NCBI GenBank assembly: GCA_002293525.1
Contig: DBDJ01000058.1
Location: 1-13,907 of the forward strand
Direction of reading: 5' to 3'
DNA length: 13,907 nucleotides
Origin: Lachnospiraceae bacterium UBA935
Lineage (GTDB): Bacteria; Bacillota; Clostridia; Lachnospirales; Lachnospiraceae
Part shown: positions 1 through 5,629 of the stretch, one piece after another
Layout of the letters: the number at the start of each line of letters is the position of its first letter
Position numbering within the stretch: position 1 is the first letter of the stretch
Notes under the pieces: generated by a model
What the model saw: only the letters and a program-made list of their open reading frames with translations
What the model was told of the DNA's origin: nothing
The model's database searches: none
Program-made: the position numbers and the translations under genes

Positions 1-110
1 AGGATGGCCAGGCTCACTTCCTCGGCCTTATCCATCAGCAGGATCCCGTTCTGCAGCAGTTCTTCGACGTCGCTGCGGCTGACCTCGCAGGTTTGATTCA
101 ATGTATTCAT
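1..110 (-). CDS. Start of an unidentified gene, cut by the left edge
   Basis: The first 36 codons of a minus-strand gene are visible, beginning MNTLNQTCEVSRSDVEEL and continuing in predicted helix. The ATG at 108-110 is preceded by GGAAGGGAG at a good distance, so I prefer it. An in-frame ATG at 156-158 would add 16 residues but has only a weak AGGG upstream. The fragment is too short to assign to a family. It is the next gene on the same strand after the small T7SS-type helical proteins, so an LXG-type effector or another small partner protein is possible, but its N-terminus does not clearly match a known LXG start. It is separated from the 365-679 gene by about 250 bp holding a long inverted repeat, so it may be transcribed separately. 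Confidence 0.6.
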   Translation of the reverse strand, partial: MNTLNQTCEVSRSDVEELLQNGILLMDKAEEVSLAI

Positions 111-171
111 TTTTTCTCCCTTCCAGCGTATCTTCAGTTCATCTTTTGCATTGTTCATTACTGACCCTGAG

Positions 172-247
172 CTAGTAGTGCGTTCTGTAATTCCTATCGG
201 AAAACAGACCGTTTATTCGCACAAGGAATTGCAGAACGTACTACTAG
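172..247. repeat. Long inverted repeat: 24-bp arms, 28-bp loop
   Basis: Arms at 172-195 and 224-247 are complementary at 22 of 24 positions; the spacer is 196-223. If read as plus-strand RNA both mismatches become G-U wobbles, so a continuous 24-bp stem forms; the minus-strand RNA has A-C and C-A mismatches instead. The spacer holds a small nested hairpin (AAAC 203-206, GTTT 211-214). No T-run follows on either strand, so it is not a standard intrinsic terminator. It could be a copy of a dispersed palindromic element, a processing site or a structured RNA. Length and near-perfect pairing make the structure certain; its role is unknown. Confidence 0.8.
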
Positions 248-335
248 TTGCCATTTGATCTCATCATCGTTAGTCTAACAATTTACTCTAAATATAATTT
301 ATTCAGTTTTTATTCATTATCCACATACTTATAAA

Positions 336-375
336 TCAATGGTCGCACATGAATCGTATCCTGTTTAACCATTGA
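336..375 (-). terminator. Weak terminator-like hairpin at the end of the small-protein cluster
   Basis: TCAATGGT at 336-343 pairs with ACCATTGA at 368-375, an 8-bp stem with a 24-nt loop. The right arm overlaps the stop region of the gene ending at 365. On the minus strand the structure is followed by TTTATAA, a poor U-tract. It is placed where the secretion operon could end, but the long loop and weak tract make this a tentative call. Confidence 0.25.
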
Positions 376-679
376 CCGTAAAGGAAGTAGCGGAAATGGC
401 GTTATCCAGCGCTTCCATTTCATCGGACGCTTTCTTTACCAGATCGGCAAGCTCCCGGTACATCGTGGCCGCAGCGGCAGCCAGCAGCTGATCCTCGGCC
501 AGCTCTTCCTTGATCTTATCCACGCCTTCGCCTGCGGAATTGGCCAGCAGTGTGCTCATTTCCTGATAGGCTGTGTTGATATCGCTTTCCAGCTGTATGG
601 CGGCTTCACTGGCGACGGCAGCGGTGACGGTTTCTACGGTTCCGTAATTGACTCCGATATTCTTCATTCTTATGCCCAT
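365..679 (-). CDS. Small helical protein, WXG100/LXG-partner-like
   Basis: This is a 104-residue, almost wholly helical, acidic protein without Cys or Trp. Two long helices appear to be separated by a turn near NSAGEG (about residues 47-52), the position where WXG100 proteins carry their W-x-G motif; that motif is absent here. Length, helical hairpin pattern and position after the T7SS genes suggest a small secreted partner or targeting protein of the kind found beside LXG toxins. This is inferred from context and shape, not from a recognised signature. The ATG at 677-679 and one four codons later (665-667, giving MKNIGVNYG) are both possible; neither has a convincing Shine-Dalgarno sequence, unlike the genes upstream, so it may be weakly expressed or coupled in some other way. 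A TAAAGCT/AGCTTTA hairpin (692-709) sits just before the start. Confidence 0.7.
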   Translation of the reverse strand: MGIRMKNIGVNYGTVETVTAAVASEAAIQLESDINTAYQEMSTLLANSAGEGVDKIKEELAEDQLLAAAAATMYRELADLVKKASDEMEALDNAISATSFTVNG

Positions 680-807
680 GCTTAACTTATATAAAGCTGT
701 AAAGCTTTACTGCTGATATAAAGACTGAAAGAAGGCCTTAACCGATATAGCGGATAAAGCGATTGCGCATGGCTCCTTTATTGTATTTTCCTTCAGCCTT
801 CCCCAAG

Positions 808-824
808 GCCTGCCTGCGGCAGGC
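808..824 (-). other. GC-rich hairpin directly after a stop codon
   Basis: GCCTGCC (808-814) and GGCAGGC (818-824) form a perfect 7-bp stem with a 3-nt loop, abutting the TGA at 825-827. On the minus strand it is followed by CTTGGGGAAGG and no U-run, so it looks more like a 3'-end stabiliser or ribosome-release structure than a terminator. The 145-bp gap to the next gene (680-824) also holds a 10-codon ORF at 738-770. Confidence 0.5.
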
Positions 825-1115
825 TCAGCATAATGTATCCAGGTTGTTCACCACCCCGATAAAGCTGCTGATTGCCTGCTCTGTCAGGCTGAACTTCTGC
901 TCGATGATCGGCTGGACGCTGACATCGAGCAGATCCAGGGTTTCAACGATGTAACCGGACAGCCCATCGGCATGGAAGCCGTCGGCACCGGTCATCAGTT
1001 CCCGCAGCTGAGTGTTCAGTGATTTGATCGTCTCGATCTCCTGCAGGTGGATGGCGGTGATTTTTTCCCCCAGCGAATTCATTTCATCTTGATCTGCATT
1101 AAAATAATCGGCCAT
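825..1115 (-). CDS. Small helical protein, YwqI-like T7SS partner candidate
   Basis: A 96-residue acidic protein, predicted to be two helices joined by a loop around GADGFHADGLSGY (residues 43-55), where F-x-A-x-G sits where WXG100 proteins have W-x-G. This matches the size and pattern of small proteins such as YwqI (DUF5344) that precede LXG toxins in Bacillus; family membership is inferred, not proven. The ATG at 1113-1115 is preceded by GTGGAGAG, a good ribosome binding site. It lies 24 nt after the 1140-1577 gene. That order, a coiled-coil protein followed by a 90-100-residue protein, mirrors ywqH-ywqI. Such proteins are thought to bind the N-terminal domain of an effector and help bring it to the secretion machine. 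Confidence 0.72.
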   Translation of the reverse strand: MADYFNADQDEMNSLGEKITAIHLQEIETIKSLNTQLRELMTGADGFHADGLSGYIVETLDLLDVSVQPIIEQKFSLTEQAISSFIGVVNNLDTLC

Positions 1116-1139
1116 TTTTTCTCTCCACTTTCTCTGCCG

Positions 1140-1577
1140 TTATGGGTTGACACCGTAGCGGGCGGCAGCTATCATCGACGACAGCTCGGATATTTGCCGC
1201 TGCAGGCTGCTTTTTTGGTCCTGTAAATCAGTAATATACTCCTTTATCTTGGTACTCTGGGCTTTTGACTGATCGTAGGCAGTGCTGACCGTGCTGCCGG
1301 CAGTGTTCATGGCTTCCACTTTAGCCGGGAAGCTGTCCGCCAGATAGTCGGCGACGCCACCACGGAACGTTCCTTCGATCACGACCTGCGTGGTGATTTC
1401 GCTGCCTAAAGTCCGCCAATAGCAATTATTCCAGCCCAGAAGATTCGTATTTAAGGCAAGGGCGGCTTGATTAAGTAGAATGTTATCTTGCTGGGCATCG
1501 GTGATTTTACTGTTAAGCTGGCTGACCTGACTGTTGATTTTGTGTATCTGAGCTGACAATACTGAAATATCCGTCAT
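1140..1577 (-). CDS. Coiled-coil protein, DUF5082/YwqH-like T7SS accessory
   Basis: A 145-residue protein starting MTDISVLSAQ. An upstream in-frame ATG at 1598 would add seven residues, but AGGAGG lies six bases before the ATG at 1575-1577, which decides the start. The N-terminal 35 residues form a coiled coil rich in Gln, Asn and Ser; a middle part has Trp and Cys (GWNNCYW) and a turn near GTFRGG; the C-terminal half is again a long coiled coil (about residues 100-135). This architecture and length fit the YwqH/DUF5082 group that accompanies LXG effectors in T7SSb loci. It starts 65 nt before the end of the esaB-like gene, in another frame, so translation is probably coupled. No signal peptide or membrane segment is visible. 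Confidence 0.75.
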   Translation of the reverse strand: MTDISVLSAQIHKINSQVSQLNSKITDAQQDNILLNQAALALNTNLLGWNNCYWRTLGSEITTQVVIEGTFRGGVADYLADSFPAKVEAMNTAGSTVSTAYDQSKAQSTKIKEYITDLQDQKSSLQRQISELSSMIAAARYGVNP

Positions 1578-1827
1578 GGCTTTCCTCCTCTCCCACATGG
1601 AGAATATCTCCCGTGTAGATTTCCGCCTGCGCGTAGGTCAGCTGCGGATTGATGCGTTCCCGGCTCCGCTCGGAGCGGACCGGAAGGCGGACGGAAAGTG
1701 TCATGCCGGGCAGAAGCCCCTTGTCTTCCAGCACGGTCATGGTCTCTAAGATGGTCTGGTTATCATTGACCTGAATGTCCAGCCGACGTTTCCCCGGCTT
1801 GATATGTAAGCTTAATGTGAGCAACAT
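1513..1827 (-). CDS. esaB: EsaB/YukD-like ubiquitin-fold protein of the T7SS
   Basis: The 104-residue product has a beta-grasp pattern: strands at 1-8 and 14-20, a helix around 23-35, and a closing segment ending in AEIYTGDILHV, which resembles the 'GI-x-NGD-x-L' end of YukD. EsaB/YukD is a small cytoplasmic protein needed for, or regulating, T7SSb secretion. YukD itself is about 79 residues; here residues 84-104 form an extra hydrophilic tail encoded entirely inside the 5' end of the next gene, which suggests that an older stop codon was lost. The start at 1827 follows AAGGAGAGGGAAG. The gene begins 65 nt before the end of the essA-like gene. Both overlaps are out of frame, so tight translational coupling is likely. 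Confidence 0.8.
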   Translation of the reverse strand: MLLTLSLHIKPGKRRLDIQVNDNQTILETMTVLEDKGLLPGMTLSVRLPVRSERSRERINPQLTYAQAEIYTGDILHVGEEESHDGYFSIVSSDTQNQQSGQPA

Positions 1828-2218
1828 GGTCTTCCCTCTCCTTTATTTTTTTGCTGCGGTATCGCAATAATAAGGCAGTGAACAGCGCCACCGCCCCGAT
1901 CAGGGCGACGGCATACCATAGGATGCCGGATGACAGGCCGCTGCTAAAATCCTGCGAGATGACCGCATCTTGTTTCTGTATGAATAATAGGCTGATAATT
2001 TCGTTTTCTTCCTGACTCTCCCCAGTGTCCAGGCCCTGGAAGACGCTCTGCATCAGATGTTGCTGCTGCATCTCGTCCTGACTGTCACTGGCCGCTTTAT
2101 TGCGCCGGAATTCATCGGTAAAAACCGGTACCCCGTAGCGGTCGGTCAGCGATGTGTAGATATTTTGCCTGTCTTTGACTGTATAGGGATCCAGATATAG
2201 ATCTTCCATGACTGCCAT
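1763..2218 (-). CDS. essA: EssA-like membrane protein of the T7SS
   Basis: A 151-residue protein with one clear membrane segment at about residues 97-119, followed by basic residues (RYRSKK), which puts the C-terminus in the cytoplasm and the N-terminal 95 residues outside. EssA of Staphylococcus is of nearly the same length (152 residues) with its membrane helix in the same C-terminal position, and it is a required small membrane part of the T7SSb. The external region is acidic, with Gln-rich stretches. There is no N-terminal signal peptide in this reading. The ATG at 2216-2218 has AGGAAAGG about ten bases upstream; an ATG three codons later would be too far from it. The last 21 residues are encoded in the overlap with esaB. 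The assignment rests on topology and neighbours more than on sequence motifs. Confidence 0.65.
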   Translation of the reverse strand: MAVMEDLYLDPYTVKDRQNIYTSLTDRYGVPVFTDEFRRNKAASDSQDEMQQQHLMQSVFQGLDTGESQEENEIISLLFIQKQDAVISQDFSSGLSSGILWYAVALIGAVALFTALLLRYRSKKIKEREDHVAHIKLTYQAGETSAGHSGQ

Positions 2219-2290
2219 ATATTCTGTGCCTTTCCTGACTATAGTTTATGTTTACCCTTCCTTTGGGCAGTAACGGCGGTGTCGCTTGCT

Positions 2291-2338
2291 ATGGGATTGG
2301 CAGGCAACGGCAATTTCCAACGCCGCTGCCGCTCCCAT
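2291..2338 (-). other. Stem-loop between the WXG100 gene and essA
   Basis: In the 179-bp gap, GGCAACGGC (2303-2311) and GCCGCTGCC (2322-2330) form a 9-bp stem, perfect in the minus-strand transcript if one G-U is allowed. Outer arms ATGGGA (2291-2296) and TCCCAT (2333-2338) can extend it. No U-run follows. It lies after the secreted WXG100 gene, where a structure that protects or partly terminates the upstream message would raise WXG100 output relative to downstream genes; that function is inferred. Confidence 0.5.
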
Positions 2339-2397
2339 CTTAATTACTGCCATACATGAAGATGCTTACCCTGTTCATCCTCATGCGTTTACCGTAC

Positions 2398-2694
2398 TTA
2401 CTGAACGGTGGTGCCAGCGTATGAACTGTCGATGGCCATGATGTCTTGGACATATTTTCTGATTTCAGCCTTCAGCTCTTCCACGATTTCTACAGTTTTA
2501 GTCAGGTGTTCTGACATAGCAGAGTAGTTTTCTCTGGTCGAATCGCTGGTCTTTGACTTCCATCCGTCACACAGGACTCCCACCGCTGTGGTCATCTGGT
2601 TCCTGGATTCATTGAAGTTTTCAACCACCGTGTCCAGAGCTCTGCATTGTTCTTCGATTTCGTCATAGTTCATACTTAATCCGAAGTTATCCAT
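2398..2694 (-). CDS. esxA: WXG100-family secreted protein (EsxA/YukE-like)
   Basis: A 98-residue protein starting MDNFGLSMNYDEIEEQ. The ATG at 2692-2694 has a strong AAGGAGG nine bases upstream, so the 26-residue longer reading from 2772 is rejected. Size, two amphipathic helices and a central turn at CDGWKSK (residues 42-48) fit the WXG100 family, whose members are secreted as helical-hairpin dimers by EssC. The motif here is W45-x-S47 rather than W-x-G. The C-terminus has YVQD (a Y-x-x-D spacing) instead of the usual Y-x-x-x-D/E signal. Cys17 and Cys42 are present, which is uncommon for exported WXG100 proteins. It sits between the esaA-like and essA-like genes and is the best candidate for the core substrate of the system. 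Confidence 0.88.
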   Translation of the reverse strand: MDNFGLSMNYDEIEEQCRALDTVVENFNESRNQMTTAVGVLCDGWKSKTSDSTRENYSAMSEHLTKTVEIVEELKAEIRKYVQDIMAIDSSYAGTTVQ

Positions 2695-2796
2695 GTTACT
2701 TTCCTCCTTTTCTGGCTTATGCCAATCAATTAACGGGTGACTTGCCCGGAAACCGAAAACCAAAGGCTTCACAGGCTATAATAAATGAAGCTGCCT

Positions 2797-5505
2797 TCAT
2801 ATATTATCAGTAATTAATGAGTATTCACCGCCCAGTCCTTCTTCTGCCCGGCTTTTTCCGAACACGATCCGGAACATCAGGAAAGCGGCGCTCAGTACTA
2901 TGACGGCAATCATGGCAAGCAGTAACGGGTCAGTGAACAGCTGGCTGCTGCGGCTGATAATGCTCAGGCTCTCGACCGTGGTCTGCTCCATTTCTATCGG
3001 CTTTACGATAAAGTCATATACTTCTGTGTCCTCCACCTGACCTAGACGGGTGTACGATAATTTTTGGGTAAAGCTGTCCAGCAGATCGGCATTTTCCTGA
3101 TGCACTTCGGAACGCGACTGCTTGAAGCCTTCCAGGACACCGCTCAGGTTTTCTTCGGATGCCGTATAGGCATTCTGCAAGCTTTCTTCCAATTGTATGT
3201 CGATCTCGTCCGAACGGAAGTAGACCTCGTCAACAAACTGCTGATATTCGAAGTGCTTATCGTTCATATCGTATTGAATCTCGAAGATATTTTCCCCCAG
3301 CTGGCTCATTGACTCATCCACCGGCTCCGGATCATAGAGCAGATACGGATCATATTCTTCCATGGTCAGCAAGAAAGCATTGGTTCCTTCTATGGTCGCT
3401 GCGACAGCAAGGTCTATTTCTGCTGCCTGTGCGGCAACATGAGCGTCAATCACTGCGATAATCTGGTTTTCAAGGATAGTTTCAAATTCTGAGGTAATGA
3501 TTTCACGGAACAGATCCTTGTTGATTTCATTAATCATATCTTCAAAATAAGCTTTCATCGGTACAAGCATATCTATGGCCGAAATGTCCTGATCCGTATT
3601 GACGGCAATAATCTGATCAATGATAACGATACAATCATTCAGCAGTTCCAGCTGCGCGGTGACCGAGTCATCCGGCTCGTTCGGGTCAATCGGATCAGCC
3701 GGGTCAGCCGGGTCGGCCGGGTCGCCGACAGCGAGTGCCGTCGCTGCCAACTGTTGGTTTCCTGTTGTTACGGTTGTAGTTTTCTGATTGACTGCAGCTG
3801 ACGTTCTTAATACTGCTGCCATTCTTGTATCTGCTGACGGTATTGCCGATGCGGCCGGCCGGGTCACTGACAACGGCTGGGATGCTGTTTCCGCTTCGGA
3901 TGGTGCTGCGCTGTCTGCTCCTGTCCCGGATGGTGCCGCGCTGTCTGCTCCCGCTCCGGTCGATGCTGCGCTGTCTGCTCCTGTCCCGGATGATGCCGCG
4001 CTGTCTGTTCCCGCTCCGGTCGATGCCGCGGAGCCGGCGTCTGTTCCTGCTTCGGGTGATGCCGCGGAGCCGGCGTCTGTTCCTGCCCCGGGTGATGCCG
4101 CGCTGTCTGCTCCCGCCCCGGTCGTTGCCGTGCTGTCTGCTCCTGCACCAGTCTCAGCCGCTCCATCTTCTGCTCCCAGCCCGGAGGCTGCTGTGCTGTC
4201 GTCCGTTTCTGTGCCTGCCGCCGCTTCGGGATCAGCCGCCGTTTCTGTTCCTTCGTCCGCTTCTTCCACTTTTGCCTCTGCGGTGTCAGCTTTATTCACA
4301 TCCTTTGCCGTGGCCTGACGCTTTGTTTTACCTTCGTCATTTTCTTCGTCTATTTCTTCGCTTATTTCTTCCTGAAGCTGTTCCAGGATGATTAACAATT
4401 CCCTCAGAGCGTCGACTGTGATTTCATCGCTGTCAATGGCCGCAATGATTCTTGCCAGTTCAGCCTCGGCCTCTGTCTGCATCTGATTCGGCAAGATGTC
4501 TTCCGGCAGCAGCTGAGACGGTATGGTGCCGCCCACGTCTTCCGGGTTCCTGGTGTCGGCCAGGTAACTGCCCAGTCCCAGCAACGCCATCAGGTATTCG
4601 CGATCATCAAGAAGTTGCTGGTTATGTTGATCAAACAGCGCCTTAAGGGCATCAAGCCCTTCCTGATAGACCAGGTTGCCGTCCGCATCATAGGCCGGAT
4701 CAAAGCTCTCAAATTCCTGCATCATCACTTCCATAGGCTCGGTCATCAGGGTGATCTCTTCTTTCACTTCCTGAAAGCCCTGCTCGGCATCTTCGAAGAA
4801 ATCACGATAATACTGGTCAACATCTTCGACCAGCTGGTTATTCTCGTCATAGATCTCGCTTAAGTCAATGTCTTCGATAATGTTTTCCAGCGGCTCCGGA
4901 ATCTCGTATTCCGGCTCTTGCATGATGGCATCAGTACCGACATTTTCGATATTTTCCATGTCCTTGCGGTCATTATCCAGAAGCGTCGCGGAGCCGTCCT
5001 GCACCTGATAGAATTCCTTCAGGATCGCACTGACATACATATAGGACAGATTGCTGTTCAGCATGGTCTCAAAGGCATTGATATCCCTGATGATCTCCGG
5101 GCGGATTTCTTCCGCCAGACGGGGGTTCACCGCATATTCCAGGCTGATGGCCTGCGGCTTCCGGTTGATGCTCTGGGCCGACCGGGAAAAATCATTGGGA
5201 ATGATGACATAGGCGGCAAAGGATCCCTCCTGTACTCCGATCCGAGCTTCTGAAAGCGATACCGGCAGGAAATTATCCCCCGGATATGCCATCAGCTGCG
5301 CGGCATAATTGATTCTGCCGTCTTCTGACTCCGTTCCTTCATCCAGATTGACTACGGCAATATTTCTGATGGTATCCATGGATTCCGCCGCCTGCTGTGC
5401 GCCGGCGGCGGCCAGATTGCCGATCCCCATCCCGCTTAGCAGGATGGAGGCCGTACACAAGATGGCTCCGAGAAACCGGAAAAAGAGAAAAAGCTTTTTT
5501 TTCAT
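2797..5505 (-). CDS. esaA: EsaA/YueB-like T7SS membrane protein with reduced membrane domain
   Basis: A 902-residue protein. The start is MKKKLFLFF at 5505, with GAGGGG eight bases upstream; the reading from 5601 adds 32 residues of unlikely sequence. A membrane segment at about residues 5-35 is followed by a domain (45-165) with IAVVNLDEGT and NYAAQL, typical of the EsaA/YhgE/Pip N-terminal domain. Acidic helical stretches follow (180-395), then a low-complexity Gly/Ala/Thr/Ser/Asp zone (about 400-545) with 10-residue repeats, a DPADP run (595-608), more helix (615-820) and one membrane segment (861-883) with a short cytoplasmic tail. EsaA/YueB forms the large external stalk of the T7SSb and usually ends in several membrane helices; only one is seen here. 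The place between essC and the WXG100 gene supports the role. A separate YhgE/Pip-type envelope protein is the alternative. Confidence 0.75.
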   Translation of the reverse strand: MKKKLFLFFRFLGAILCTASILLSGMGIGNLAAAGAQQAAESMDTIRNIAVVNLDEGTESEDGRINYAAQLMAYPGDNFLPVSLSEARIGVQEGSFAAYVIIPNDFSRSAQSINRKPQAISLEYAVNPRLAEEIRPEIIRDINAFETMLNSNLSYMYVSAILKEFYQVQDGSATLLDNDRKDMENIENVGTDAIMQEPEYEIPEPLENIIEDIDLSEIYDENNQLVEDVDQYYRDFFEDAEQGFQEVKEEITLMTEPMEVMMQEFESFDPAYDADGNLVYQEGLDALKALFDQHNQQLLDDREYLMALLGLGSYLADTRNPEDVGGTIPSQLLPEDILPNQMQTEAEAELARIIAAIDSDEITVDALRELLIILEQLQEEISEEIDEENDEGKTKRQATAKDVNKADTAEAKVEEADEGTETAADPEAAAGTETDDSTAASGLGAEDGAAETGAGADSTATTGAGADSAASPGAGTDAGSAASPEAGTDAGSAASTGAGTDSAASSGTGADSAASTGAGADSAAPSGTGADSAAPSEAETASQPLSVTRPAASAIPSADTRMAAVLRTSAAVNQKTTTVTTGNQQLAATALAVGDPADPADPADPIDPNEPDDSVTAQLELLNDCIVIIDQIIAVNTDQDISAIDMLVPMKAYFEDMINEINKDLFREIITSEFETILENQIIAVIDAHVAAQAAEIDLAVAATIEGTNAFLLTMEEYDPYLLYDPEPVDESMSQLGENIFEIQYDMNDKHFEYQQFVDEVYFRSDEIDIQLEESLQNAYTASEENLSGVLEGFKQSRSEVHQENADLLDSFTQKLSYTRLGQVEDTEVYDFIVKPIEMEQTTVESLSIISRSSQLFTDPLLLAMIAVIVLSAAFLMFRIVFGKSRAEEGLGGEYSLITDNI
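3682..3723 (-). repeat. 9-bp tandem repeat encoding Asp-Pro-Ala
   Basis: Plus-strand units of the type TCAGCCGGG run in tandem with small changes and encode DPADPADPADPIDPNEP at residues 595-611 of the EsaA-like protein. Units are in frame, so gain or loss keeps the reading frame. The Pro-rich strip probably acts as a stiff spacer in the external part. Confidence 0.7.
3898..4149 (-). repeat. 30-bp minisatellite encoding Gly/Ala/Asp/Ser repeats in esaA
   Basis: About eight in-frame units encode variants of GAGADSAASP at residues 453-536 of the EsaA-like protein; two units are 12 residues long (GAGTDAGSAASP type). Near-identical unit sequences at DNA level, such as GCGCTGTCTGCTCCTGTCCC on the plus strand, point to recent expansion. 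The absence of stops in this GC-rich repeat also creates long false reading frames on the opposite strand. Units of 30 and 36 bp keep the frame, so copy number can vary without breaking the protein. Confidence 0.85.
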
Positions 5506-5519
5506 TGGTAATCCCCTCT

Positions 5520-5532
5520 GCGGCCTTGCCGC
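5520..5532 (-). promoter_or_regulatory. Small GC hairpin before the esaA ribosome binding site
   Basis: GCGGC (5520-5524) and GCCGC (5528-5532) form a 5-bp all-GC stem with a 3-nt loop. On the minus-strand message it ends directly before AGAGGGG, the ribosome binding site that selects the start at 5505. It could affect ribosome access or mark an mRNA end; this is inferred. Confidence 0.4.
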
Positions 5533-5553
5533 ACTTAGATTGTTTAAGTTAGT

Positions 5554-5574
5554 GCAAAAACACACTGTTTTTGC
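5554..5574 (-). other. Perfect 9-bp hairpin in the essC-esaA gap
   Basis: GCAAAAACA (5554-5562) and TGTTTTTGC (5566-5574) pair perfectly around a 3-nt loop, in the 124-bp gap between essC and the esaA-like gene. The stem contains its own T-run on both strands, so it could act as a weak attenuator or a processing point. It divides the two largest genes of the locus, whereas essB and essC are only 3 bp apart. Confidence 0.5.
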
Positions 5575-5629
5575 CTGTTTATTTTTGTACATAAAATACA
5601 TTGTTTATTACTATAAATCCGGCCCTGCC

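Noticed and set aside
172..247. Invertible promoter or site-specific recombination switch
   Set aside because: The segment between the arms is only 28 bp, contains no promoter pair, and no recombinase gene is in the window.
2252..2353. 33-codon minus-strand ORF in the gap between the WXG100 gene and essA
   Set aside because: It has no ribosome binding site, a composition dominated by the hairpin arms, and no resemblance to a known peptide.
3788..4391. Long plus-strand reading frames (176 and 188 codons) opposite the esaA repeats
   Set aside because: They arise from the GC-rich 30-bp repeat, which lacks stops in several frames. They give low-complexity Ala/Pro/Ser or Leu/Pro/Arg proteins, and the minus frame has domains, a membrane segment and a good ribosome binding site.
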